Under the pieces are notes generated by a model. The model saw only the letters and a list, made by a program, of their open reading frames with translations. It was not told the origin of the DNA and did no database searches. The position numbers and the translations under genes were made by a program. DNA of 64,000 nt from Larus michahellis (taxonomy: Eukaryota; Chordata; Aves; Charadriiformes; Laridae): NCBI RefSeq assembly GCF_964199755.1, contig NC_133897.1:10876992-10940991 (forward strand), in the 5' to 3' direction. Shown here one piece after another: positions 38,140-50,556 of this stretch. Every line of letters starts with the position of its first letter. Position 1 is the stretch's first letter.

Positions 38140-40339
38140 GAGGTGGAAGGAAAGCCCAACCCCTGCTGCAAACCGTGCACTCGCAGAGCGCAGGTACAGC
38201 AGGAGCAGAGGGAAACGGTGCATCCTCCCTACCAGCACAACCGCTTTAGAATTTAGACCAGCTACAGAGCAGGATACAGGAATCCAGTGCATCCTCAACT
38301 AAAAGATTTGTGGATGTCTCCCACAAACCGCAGAACAAGCAGAGATGCTCTGGCCTGGCCTATCTCTGTTCCAAACACAGCCCACGGCTGAACAAAAAGG
38401 CTCCTATGAATTAATACCAAGCAGCATAATCACTAAAAACTGTTGTTATTATTATGCTGTACATTGATGTTATATTTGCATACAACTTTCATTGTCTTTT
38501 TGCTAGCATATAAAATTACTGAATGAAGAGTAAACTGCTCTTTTTGTGAAGGGTTATGTTTATTTCACAGAAATATTTATAAGCAACCGTATTGACATGT
38601 AAATTTCGTAAACAAAAAAGGCCTTTGTCTAAACTGTGCAAAGATGAGATGATACATTCAATTCAAGGATTATTTTTTTTAATTACATATCAAATAAAAA
38701 GGTTTCCCATTCATGGATAATGATGTTGTCTTCTCTTTCAAGAATAGCTTGCATATAGAAAACAAATAATGCTTTTCTTCCTTTTTTTTTTTCATTTTGC
38801 AACATAATTAAAACAACTTTTAAAACTAGGTTAGAATTATTTAGAGAAATGAACCTAGGGTTTGCACAGAATAGGGTTATTTATACTTTTGAATAGAAGC
38901 AGGGGAAAAAAATTACAGTTGAATGTAATGAATAAAAATAATCTTTCTTATCTTTTTTTCCCTTAAAAAGATGTTTTAACTAAAAATATCTGTAATGCAC
39001 TCATCCTCCTGTTAAAACTCACAATGCCACAAAACTAGCAAAAATACTTTAAATTGATAGATCATTTATTTTATAGACAGATGTAGATTTATCATTTGTA
39101 CCTTTTTTGTATTACATTTGTTTTAGGCCACAGCTGGGAACCTTCTTTGTATGTAAGGAAAAGGACGCAGATTTCATTCATTCTAACATCGTTTCACCTT
39201 TTTTTAGTCAACAATCAGACTAAGATAAGAATTCAAAACATGTATCTTACTTTAAAACTAGCCCCACTAAATCAGTACTTTCATCACATAACGATTTAAT
39301 GGGCCTCTAGAAGGTATAGAAGCTCATTGAAGCCATTACGAAAATGAGGAGAAACACAGTTTTTATGAGTGTAATAAAAATACAATGATCTAGACCATAA
39401 ACTAATCATCTAGCACTCTGCTTGTGCCACCCAAGTGTAACATTATAAAAGCCCACTCGTTTAGAGAGGAATCCTTACAGTTTGGCAACCCTGTTCATTG
39501 GTTCAAAGATACAGCTTTTCATTAGAGAAGGGCTGTCTGCATCTCTGAAGATTTCATTAAGCATAAATCCAAATGAAAGTTAATTTAAACAAACAATTTC
39601 AAAGTTACTCTGGGGTATAATATTTCTTATAGGTCATTGTGCGAAAATGTAGGAGTCAAGTCTACTAAATCAAGAAGGCAATACAATCCAGGGCCGTCAT
39701 CCCTGTTACAAGCAATTGTCACTGCATCTCCTGCGCTTACCATTGGGAGGGGATTTTCACTAAAACTCACAGCCTGTGACTGGAGGAATACAGCATTTTC
39801 TTTGTCTCCTTGATAACTTAAATATGAGACCATCAGGTTGTTACCTGGGTTTCTTTCCAAATAACACAGAAGGTTGAAAGGCAGTTCAGAGTTTCAGACT
39901 GTTGCCTGTTCACCGCCCCGTCTTTAACTTGGTGATGGGTTTTTCAGAAGCCACATCTCCCAACACCTAACACTTTGCTGTGCTCAGAGTGTCCAGACAT
40001 GGCCACGTGCTAGAAAGTGTCCCCAAGGAGTGTGTCTTTGTAATTAATGAAGGAACAGGTAGCACAGACCCGGTCTGCGCAATCCCAGTACAGCCTTCAG
40101 AGAAGGGCCTCTGATTACCAAAGACACATTTCAGCTGGGCTTAGTGAATAAAGGAGAAGGTTCAGTTGCAAATTCATAGCAATTAACGTAATTCTGAACT
40201 TTGTATGCTTGCACAATAGAAAGTAAGTCAATGCATGTGACATAAGAATAAAAAGAACGTAAGGTCCTCAGGACAGAGGTTTTTCTTTTTGGGTAGAGCC
40301 TAGCAAAATTTAGTCTTAGACTCTAAGTGTCTATAAAAG

Positions 40340-40363
40340 CTAAATATATATAAAATTCTGTTT

Positions 40364-40396
<33 letters not shown>

Positions 40397-40432
40397 TATA
40401 CGCATATATATAAAAAAATATAATACATGTAA
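40340..40432. repeat. Compound (TA)n(CA)n microsatellite
   Basis: A TA run (about 40364-40380) passes directly into a CA run (40381-40396) and then into further TATATA sequence. It is likely to vary in length between individuals. Confidence 0.95.
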
Positions 40433-43400
40433 CATATAAACCTAAACTTATTTAGATCACTGAGAACAGTCAGTTTCATGTTTGTAATTTATGGTAATAC
40501 TTCCAGAAGAAGAAATGTTGAATGGAGTCTTCTGAACGGAAGTGATAAAGTCTGAGTTACGTATAGGGGCTCACCACGGAGCTCTGCGATGCTGCTTTGC
40601 CGAAAAGGGAAGACAGTGTATATAACGTTGTGTGACATGTCTACCTTCAGCCTATATGCCTAGAGAGTAACACGTTAATGATCTTTAATGAGGTTCTGCT
40701 GTATGCATCATTCTCAAAACATTTCTTAGACAAGAATAACACTCTCCCTTTCCATTTATTGCATATGAAAGGCTGAATCCTGCAACCCAAAGCCGAGCAG
40801 TGCGTTCGACATCCGCAGGATTCCCTGTTGACGAAATCCACCACGTGTAGAGACCTCATGCTGTGGTTATCTAGTGTGCCAGTCCCGTACAAAGGACTTC
40901 TGCATTGGGATGAATTATATTTAGTACGAATTACTTGCAAAGGAGCACAGAATTGTTTTTTCTAGTAAGGAGAAAAATAAAGTCACAAATAGGAGACTCA
41001 CGAGTCCAAGAGTGCCACGAATCCAATAAAACACCAGTTTTTGAAAGCTTGTATTTTAAAATTTCCCTGTTTACCAGCTTGTAAACAAAATGGTTATATG
41101 AATCCCTTTAGTTTTTTTCAGACACTTGATTTTTAAGCTTCTTTTTATAACAAATGATCCACCCCAAACTCCTTTTTCAGTCATTTTTGTCTTTATTTTA
41201 GTGATGGGGAAATGACAAGACATGTGCTCCGAGCAGACACTCTTCTTTTGACAGGGACTGATGGAGAAGTTTCTAAAATGTGATGATTTAGAAGTAGAAA
41301 ATAGATGGGCTAATCAGTTAAATCCAGCCTGTTCACTAAAAATAACAGGCTAATCACACCAGCTGCATTCTGGAAGAGATCTCCAGTAAACTGAAGAATC
41401 CATCTTTTAGGCTTTCCAAATAGTTGGTAAATGCAACTATTTAGAACAGCAGACAAACAAGCAAACAAAACCTAAAGAATTTGTAACGATAATCAAAACT
41501 CTACATGAATAAACACAACTCCTAAACCAACAACAAAGCAAGGTACTAACCCTTGCTGGATCAGATAATGTTCATCCTATTACGTATCTGGAAAGTAATT
41601 AACTCAACTATGATTCCTTTCAAGTTCTCCATTGGAAATAGGAAACGCTGTATTGAATGGAGACAGTCAGAAAATGTCATTGTCTGGAATATTTTAAAAC
41701 CAAACCCTAATGTTTTAATGGCTACAAGAAAGCCGGGGGGGGTGGGGAGGAGGCGGAACTTTTAACTGAAAAAACATAAATGGGAGGGAATTTAGATTTT
41801 TGTTATCAACTAGAACTTCGCAATTTTGCCAGGCAAAAAGCAACCTTTTTTTTTTGTGTGAAACGTTTTGGTTGAAAATGACTTAACCTTTTGATATGAA
41901 GTGGGTCAAATCTGGCAAAGTTAGAGTTGCCATCTGCAAAGTCATAGCTGTACCAGACAGCTAAACAAATCTGTAGGTTGAAGAATTAACGATCAACAAT
42001 ATATGTTTAATTAAAAAAAAATAAAAATCTCACTCTTGCAGTTGAAAAGACAGCTTCAGAGAGGACCATATATAAATACTTGGTAGTCAGGCTGCTCTGT
42101 GTGTTACGTCCCTGGTGTTACAGCAACGCTTGTTTGGAAGTCAATGGGAAAGGCAAACTCAAGGTGACTGTATGTGTTGCAATAACTTCTGCCTTCTCAG
42201 AGAGACATAAACTGCTCTTATTCCTCTCAGTAGACTCCTAACTCAAGCCTTATTATTAAATAATTTAAATATGAGCACTATTTAGTCTTGAAGTGCTGAC
42301 AAAACCACATTAAGGAGGGAAAGTCCACCAAAATCACCAGTAATTAGCTTTTCACTTTAATATTGGAAAGGTGGAGTCTAAACAATAAAGGGATAGAAAT
42401 TTTAAAAGGACCACTTGTAAATGCCTTCTCCAACCAGAGCCATAATTAAAAGTGAGCATGGTGAACGCACACTCCTTTACCGAACGCCTACGGAATTCCA
42501 AACGCTATATTTATTTCACGTGGCTTGACAAGTTACTAGAGCTCTAGGGGCTACTGTTCTGTGCCTATCTCTCCCTTGCTGTTTTTCTTTTATTAAATTA
42601 AAATATGCATATTTTACACATTGAATTGCTTTGTGTCGCTTTTCATCTGCTCGTCTTTCTGGAGGTGAGAACTGATTAGACATGCAGGAAGTCCCATTCC
42701 AGGCAACGAAAATAAAACTTGGGAATCAAGACTGCTTGAAAGCGCTGTGTTCTGCACAGAAGAACAAAATGCAGAAAAATAATTTAGTCTGTAAATTAAT
42801 TTCAGCACTCACAAAACATGCTGAACTGGGAGCACAGAAACCCACAACTAGAGCGGGGGAGGGTTTGGTACAGTTGTTCTTACACAGCCCTTGGGTTCGG
42901 AACGCTGGTTTTGCAGGGAGACTCATTCAGCTACAGGGACATCGTATCCTGCCCAATGGGATTTGCCCACTGCTGACTAATCCTTTTTACACAGGAAACA
43001 ATCAACTGACAGTATTTTGTATTTCTTTTGTTGAATTCCAAAACTGGAAGAGAGAAGGGAACGTTGCCAAACAGACATGCAAAGATTTATCATGTCCTCA
43101 TGACTGCACCCCAGGAATTGGGTTCTTACATGCCAGCGTGATCTAGGAGGAAAACAATAGTCAGTTTTTGAACTGACGCTGATAATATACTCCTGAATAT
43201 GGGTAGAGAAAAATTATTCTAAAAATAGTTTTAGATTAAGAAATGCAGGACTGGAGGCAATGAAAAGCAAATGGCAATGGAACTCCCCGGCTCACATTAG
43301 GGCTCTGGTCTTCACTCTTGGGACTCCTTCTGCACTTTACATTTAATAGTCTTGCAATAATAATAGCAAATAATCAAAGGAGCAGAGATGAGGTCTCCCC

Positions 43401-44879
43401 ACTCCCTCTAATCACAACAGTGTAAACGTCCACTCCAGTGAGCTTGCTTTTTGTTTGTTGCCAATAGATGCCCAGGTTTAACAAGAACAGTGAAGAGCAT
43501 TCCCAGTTTCAAGACTGTTTCATATATTGGCGAACAGTGGAGGAAAGATGGGGTAATGAAAAGCATGGGTTTGATTCAGAACATGCAGGATGAAGCTCTT
43601 TCTCACTTTCTGGAGGAGCACCCTAACCACAAGGGGCCGCACCTGAAGTCTGCCTTCCCAGTCCCGTGTCTGACTCAGTGCTCTTTGTGAGCGGCACCTG
43701 CTCTGCCATCCTTGCCAGAATGGAGCCCTCCAGAGACTAAGGCACCTGGGGAACTATCTAGCCCGAGCTACCGATCTATTCAGGCAAAAGCCAGGGAATT
43801 TTCTGGTCCAAACTACAACTGGTGACTGTGTTTAATTCATGGCTTACTGTTGTAGGTGCTTTGAACCTTATTGAACATCTACAAAATGAGGAAAAACGTA
43901 TTTCTTTGTTCCCTCCATAGAAGTTACATAGTGCTCGTGCACTTATTAATTATGTTGGTCATGGAGAGAGGACATCACAGAAAGACGGCAAATACCGACA
44001 TAAACATATATCACATGCGATTTGATTTTCTAAGGCAACTAAGAAGCATATCCTCTTAAGCCACTTGGCAGGAACTACCTGATCTCTCCCTCTATTTCAC
44101 TTACTGTAGTAAAATAAAAAAAAACACATGAAAATGCACTTCCTTCCAAAAAGGGGGAGGGGAAAGAAAGGCAAATGTGGGTAGATTTATGAAAGTCAGG
44201 CGTAATGTGGGGTGTTTTCCAGAGGGAAAAATTATGGCCTCCTACAGAAATCTCCATTTGGAGACGAACCTTAGCAGACATGCAATTTATGAGACTGGCA
44301 TAATTAAGAACAATTTTTCAGTGCAAAGACAGTTGGTTCTAAATATCTTAACTCCTAGGAATAGTTTCTTGCATATTATCGTCCCTTGCTTCTTAGAATA
44401 CTTTGCAAGTTAAGACATGTACTTCATGTCAAATACTTCATGGAATTATAACCCAGCACATACGGAAAATAATAAAATTTTATGCCTCCAGAATTATTCA
44501 CAACATGGAACTCCTGCTGAGAAAACTTGTTATAGATCAGAAATGTTCTACATCCTCTTTCTTTTGAATTATGTTCAAAGAGATGTTGAATTTTAATAGC
44601 GTTATGTGAAAGAGCTGAGTGAAATCTCACTGAAGCTGCTGGACAAAATCATCACCTTTCATTCAAGATAAATGTAAGAAACAAGCAAACTCTTTTATGG
44701 AGCCTGATAACTGAAATTACAGAAGTTATCATCAAAAACAAGAGAAACGTGAAGCATATGGACCCATGAGTTTCTCTAGAAATTGATATGCTTAATGCAG
44801 AGAGAGAGGCATTAATCAAGGCAAGATGATTAATCCAGATAAGCAGCAAAAATGTGTAAAAGGAATAAAGAAACCACCA

Positions 44880-47620
44880 GCACAGCTTGACAAACTAGCA
44901 TTGTGATCCTGGTAGAAGAAAAGCTGAAAGAGAGGTTGGGGATAAAACACTGGGTGAGTGAGGTTTGGAAAAAAGAAGTTATTGCCTGTTATTTGATTCT
45001 GTCTTTGTTCAAGGAAATAAAACTCTGTACTTTCTTTGTAAATAAAATGGAACTATATCAAAGCAAAACCCTATCCTGAGGATGAATTCTCTTTCCAGCT
45101 GAGAAGAAAACAACCCACAAACCTGGCAAATTGTTTAACCACTCAGGTAAAAATGGATTAATACCATGCGAGCAGAGGCATCCAGTTTTCAAGGAAGGGA
45201 ATTGTGAGGTGGAATTCCCACTGAACCAAAATAGAATCAATGAAGGAGGTATCTTTCAGAAATAGTAATTGGTAAAAAGAGATGAAAACAAGACCAGATG
45301 AAATTAAAAGAAGACTTAAATCAGCTGGAGGCTTTTCAAAATTAATTAAAGTAGTAGCTGGAAAATTTCCAGAGCGGCCTAGGAGATGACATGCAGGCAG
45401 AGATGAAATCTCTGCTTGAGCCGCAAACACAGTACCCAGACAGATTAGGAAGCCCTGTGGCAAAACAGATCAATGAGATGACTGACAACACAACTCCTGC
45501 AGGCTAGAAAGTTTTCAAAGAAATAGGTAAGCCAGGAAAGTTGGAACTAACTTGGCACTTGCTGACTTAGGAGGGTTATGCCAAGAATATAAAGACCTGG
45601 AGAAGTAAATTGGAGGGACAAAGACAGTTGTGGAAAACTGATGCCTGGAAATGCCCTTACGCCTTTAGAAAAGCTGGAGTAAGACTCTTGCCTTTTTATC
45701 ATTACTGTTTTTATAACATTTACAAAACTTGTTTGAATACCATTTGAAAATGACCCATATACAGGAGTTTGGACTATCTCCAGCTCAAAAACTGCATCTT
45801 TGAGAGAAAAGCTTCCAACAAGCTAATCTCTCTCATGTCAAACCCAAATGAATAGGAAGGTGTACCAAAAATGATGAGACTATTGGCCAGCTCTAGTAGC
45901 CCAAGTTAGATGGTACTGAAGAACAATATCTGCCCATCTGCCTCACCTTACCAAAAAGGACATAATCTTCCAAGAAGTGGTCACTAGTGAGATGACTGAA
46001 ACCCAGCTTTGGTCCCATAGTGGTACTAGGCACAGATCTGCTCACCAGTAGTAAGAATGCTAAACAAGATGAGTTTGGACAAAGCATCATCAACATTTTA
46101 TGAAAAAGCTTTGCCCAGTTTGGGGAGCTGACCATGATCTTTGTTCAGAACCGGGCAACTTGAAAACAGTAAATGGGGATGTGATTGCTGAGTTTCTAAT
46201 AGCAGTTGCACAAAAATACTGGGCACTGGATCAACATAACAGGTTTTAGAGGGGCCTGCCAACAGAACTAGGAAACAAGATTATCCAAAACTATATCATC
46301 TGTTTCATTTTAAACAGAGACAATGGATGTGACCACACGATCATGTAGATGACAGACATGAAGGGCAGCAGACACTGCAGAGCAGTGTTAGAGCTAAGGA
46401 ACTGGGTTCCTTTTGGAAGAAGCTTCCTCTGGACTCACCCATAGCCTTCTCCACCGCCAACAGGCATTTTGGCCATTGGACCACTGAACAGTTGGTCTAA
46501 AGTAAAACCTACGAAATAAGTAGTGTGACACTCTACAAATCCATTCTTAGTGGGCCATGCTGGTTGCTAATGTAGACATAGTCACTGATGGGTGGAAGAA
46601 TATAATGCAAGTTTAAGGGAAACTAGGTTTAGAAGCTGTGTCTCTGTAGTCTGAGCATGAAATCTAGACAGTCAGGACAAACCTGGAGCAGTTTGTATTT
46701 CATTACGGATATCAGCTGTGTTGTAAATGCCAAGAAAGCTGTCTTACACTTTCAAGTAAAACAAATGCTTTGTAGGCAAGTGTCTTCTAGAAATCAGCTT
46801 GAAATGTCTATAGGAGTGGAAATAATTATAACAGTTTCTTCCTGGGGTAGCCTTTCAGCCAAGATAAAATGGAGTGGCTGATGCCCACCATGCAACTAGG
46901 CTTTTGGGAATCCTAGCAGCTAAGTCTCTGCAAAAAAAGGAAGCAATACATCTAGGAAATATTGCCATAGAAGGTGACGCCAAGCTCCAAGAGTTTCTGT
47001 TGGACTTGCTAAAGCATGACATTGTGCATTTAGACAAGGAACAGCAGAATAGTCCCAGGTCTCTCTGGAGTCAGTCACTCTTCTCACTATCAGTCAGAAA
47101 ACTGCTTCACTGAGCACATAAAAGAGAAAAAAAGCAACAGAGCTCAGCAACAGCTGGTATTAAGCGGAGGAGGGAGAGGGAGGAGAGCCACTGAGAAGAT
47201 GTTTCAGGAATGAATAATTGAATCTTTAAGCAATCCCTGGTGGCAGCACCGTGGTCCGTATAAACTACAGAAAACTGTATTCAAGTAAACATCAAAGGAT
47301 GCTGTCCTGACAGGAGTTAATACTCTATTTTCCATAACAAGTTCAGCTTTCCCACGCTTTACTTTCAAATAGGTACTATTAGGTGAAAAATCCATATAAA
47401 CCTTGCTCCTGCATCTGGGCATAAACCACAACAACCTCAAGCCGTGGCTATTGACTTGTACCATGGATCTACTCTCTTTCAGCAGTTATGGACGCAGTGT
47501 TCTGTAAGGAGTTAATCACTCTTGGCCCATTTACTAGACCTGGTTGAGAGCCATGGCCATATATAAAAGCTTGAGACAGGAACAAGCATGTTGATGTGTG
47601 ACCTGTAGGAGGTTTAAATT
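44880..47620. other. Block of unlike texture in intron, origin not identified
   Basis: Compared with the flanking intron this block has few A/T homopolymers, is rich in purines on the plus strand, and has many short open frames in both directions (for example 45158-45463 and 45893-46135 minus, 46874-47113 plus). Its left end contains 'ggaaataaaactctgtactttctttgtaaataaa', resembling the polyadenylation part of a retroviral-type LTR. No primer-binding site, terminal repeats or recognisable protein motif were found, so a decayed retroelement is only a guess. Confidence 0.25.
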
Positions 47621-49034
47621 TGAAAAAAGTGGGTGGTGGACCAATCTAACATAGGTAGATTGTTACGTTGAAGTAACAGGCATCATCAAAATAAATGCAA
47701 GAAAAAAACTTTTCCACGGAACCTATTAGAAGAAATAATAAAAGGATATCACATCAAAAATGGACACACAGCTGCACTTGAGCAGAAGCTGAACCACAGT
47801 TGCCAAGTGGTTTCTGTGGAGATGTACAGAGGAAATCTGGTGGGGAGATGGAGTGGACTTTCACTGATGGATAACTGGGAGAAGAAATAGCTAAAAAGAG
47901 CAGAAGTAAAGTGAAGGAAAGCGAAGACTCTGCCCCTCGCAAATAGCAGGACGAAAGAGTCAAGAAAGAGAACTTTTGAGTACAAAGTTGGAATGAAGAA
48001 GACCGGATCACAGAACAAAAACCCAACATTTCAGTTCTACTCGCTCTGTGTCTGTGCAAACAGTTTGCCTAACTGTTCAAATTAGAAAGGGTGAAAACCA
48101 AAATATGTTGTTCATACTATGTTGGTATGATTAATTCTGACTTCTGCGTGAGCAGCAGGGCTTATAAAGTTTGTTCTTTAAATGACTCCTTTAAAAATGA
48201 GAACATACTTTTTTTCAACATGTAAAGATGCAGTTACAGGTAAAAATGTAAAAAATATAAATATACAAATATGCAAAAATATACAAATAAAAAGCCTGGG
48301 CCTTAGGAATCATAAAATATCATGACAGAATAGCTAGCGTGGTATTTGATTTTGCATGTTTAACTTAAGAAACACATTTTCAAGTATCATGCCTCATATA
48401 AGAAATCCACTCACCAAAAGAAAAAAAGATACCGAAGACAAAAATCACAAGGTACTTGAAAATTTAAGCCAGAACAACACCTCCAGTGATGTCAAACAGA
48501 AAGAATTTGCTCTGTCCTTCTAAAAACCAGGCCCAAAATATCTCAGACTGAGCATTTAAATATCGAGGAGCCTAAAATCAAACGTTTTGAAAATGTCTCG
48601 GTTCCTCATCAGAGACAGTAGGAAATTGTGACATGACAAGTGTCTTTACTAGGCATCAGTTAACACTTTCTAATCATAGACCAAGTGATGCAGATGAAGG
48701 GAGAAGACGGTTTCGACTGATGCAAGCTCCTAAAATACAATGGCACTTCTGAAATTTTTACCTAGATATTCTTTATCTTCAGAACAAAAGTTTCTAAATT
48801 TATAATGCAGAACAAAAAATAAAACCATATGTTCATGTTGATAGTAAGCCCCAGTTGATCTCCTCCCCAAACAGCTTCAGTAAGCTTTCAGGCACACTTT
48901 TACACTTACAAAGGAATATCTAATGCGGCATATCCATCACACAATCGCACGCACTGAGCCTGGTATGTCCAAATCAGAGAGCCGCAGGAGCATGTAAAAA
49001 AACTGCGTGCAAAGTAAGCTCATGTTTGTGCATC

Positions 49035-49185
49035 ACTAACTACTGCCGTTAGCCCCAATCCTGCAAAAAGTATACACCTATTCAACTTCATGCAGCAGGG
49101 TCTTAACTCAGCCTTTAGCTCACTACCTGTGGTAGGGAAAATACATGAGAACTTAAGCATTTGGGGGAACTGGGACATGTGAGAA
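49035..49185. repeat. Possible ancient palindromic amniote repeat
   Basis: The string 'gccccaatcctgcaaaaagtatacacc' and, about 100 bp on, 'atgagaacttaagcatttggggg' look like the two diverged arms of a known archosaur/turtle dispersed repeat whose ends read ccaatcctgcaaac... and ...gtgcttaagtgtttgcagg. Recognition is from memory, and divergence is high. Confidence 0.35.
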
Positions 49186-49585
49186 GTAGGTTTCAATGGA
49201 AACATTCACGGCACATAGTGTTAGGTCCTTTTTGATCTGGAAAGTGACAATGAATTCTGGCTACGCTCTTAAGAAGGTCAGGCCCTCTGAAAATCATCCA
49301 GTCCTTGGCAGTAGTTCAATTACGGAGACCTGGCACTAAAATATGAATACTTTGGCCTGAGGTTTTCCATATAATTTCCAGATCAACTATTCTTTAGCAG
49401 GGCTTGTTGCATACGTAAATGGCTTGAATATCCATGTACTAGATTTTAAAGCCATTTGAACTAAGGTTTTCCCACCTATTGTGACTCAAGCACAATATAT
49501 TTTTATACACCTTAAATTTCTAGAAGCACAGGAAAACATGTGACTTGTAACATAAATTCAGTTTTCAAAGAGATGTTTAACTTAC

Positions 49586-49663
49586 CTGCCAGAAGTCAGC
49601 GACAGTGGCAGGGAGAGGGCCCTGGGTGGCAATATATGCTGGGTTTCGGGGGTCGTGGTCCAT
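49586..49663 (-). CDS. PTPRN2: PTPRN2 coding exon 2 of 8 in window
   Basis: The 78-nt, phase 0-0 exon has acceptor ccttgttccag and donor GTAAGTTAAA. It encodes 26 residues, from [17 protein letters not shown] to the end PATVADFWQ. The A-Y-I-A-T-Q-G-P-L string is one of the most conserved PTP-domain motifs and forms the hydrophobic core beside the active site; D-F-W-Q starts the helix that carries on into the next exon. MDHDP and [10 protein letters not shown] favour PTPRN2 over PTPRN. All junctions keep the frame with the neighbouring exons. Confidence 0.97.
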
Positions 49664-50494
49664 CTGGAACAAGGAAAGAGAACACAGACTGGATTTATTT
49701 AAAAGAAAATCCCTTTCTGTGATAGAGACAGAAAGTATGCGAGGGCAGAAACAAGGGACTTCCTAAAGGACTGTCATGTTCCTCCATCCTTTATTGGCAA
49801 GCAAAGAATTTTATTTCTATTTATAAGCTCAGAGGAGAACTTTTTCCACAAAAGACTGATGCTACCAGATGGATATCAGCACACATGATGAGCAATGTCC
49901 TATGTCCTCAATATGCAGCGTAACATCATTTATGGTGGTTGACAATGGCATTTATTTGAGATCAGTACTCGTGGTTTCATAGCAACCTCGGAGCCATTTG
50001 AAACATTTTTCGACACTGAGTGTTAAGAATGCTCCACACATCTAAATATGTTCTCCATTTCCACCGTGCCAGTCAAGGGCACATGTAACTAAAAACCAGC
50101 AAAAATGGGGAACAAATTCAGTTTCTGGCTTTTTCCGGTTAGCTGGTTTATCTAAATGCATGGATTTGGCCTCAATAGAGGAAGTTCTGCTTAAAGACCT
50201 TAATTATTACATTTAATTCAAGGAGCAGAAAATTCACTGAGCAGAAAAAATAAAGAATCTAAGAAACAAAGCCATCAAGAGTAAATAGGATTAGTGTGTT
50301 ACAATGAATGTTTTCGAACTGATGGGTGGTTTTCTTGGTTCTAAATCTTAGGACCCATTCTACTGAAAAAGAAGATCTGCTGATAGGATTAAAACCCAAA
50401 CAAACTCATTCTAACCCTGAACTGGGCAAGACAAAACTTTGACCATAAAGAAGAGAGACCCAGCTCAGCCCTCAGATGCGTGTGTGTGACTCAG

Positions 50495-50556
50495 TGACAC
50501 TGAAGTCGGCGAGAGTTAACTTATACCCATGTAGCTGAAGGCAGAATTTGTCTCGA
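50495..50556. repeat. Probable ancient amniote interspersed repeat
   Basis: The sequence 'cactgaagtcggcgagagtt', 'aacttatacccatgtagctg', 'aaggcagaatttg' closely resembles a common turtle/crocodilian/bird dispersed repeat with the shape attgaagtcaatgggagtt, a(c)ttacacc.gtgtaactga, gagcagaatttggcc. The family name is uncertain. The copy is partial. Confidence 0.45.

Larger units (their letters stand above)
37294..49585 (-). other. PTPRN2: PTPRN2 intron (12.3 kb)
   Basis: The intron has donor GTAAGTTAAAC and acceptor ctttgtctgcag. Contents, in genome order: a long polypyrimidine tract at 37921-38139, a TA/CA microsatellite at about 40340-40432, a block of distinct texture at about 44880-47620, and a probable old palindromic amniote repeat at about 49035-49185. 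Apart from these, no gene or RNA is recognisable. Confidence 0.85.

Noticed and set aside
37786..38256. A 156-codon plus-strand frame and a 130-codon minus-strand frame (37654-38046)
   Set aside because: Both are products of the polypyrimidine/polypurine tract (Phe/Ser/Leu- or Lys/Glu-rich low complexity).
42682..43146. A 154-codon plus-strand frame
   Set aside because: Intronic and antisense to PTPRN2, with no recognised motif or promoter context. Length is within what chance gives in 64 kb.
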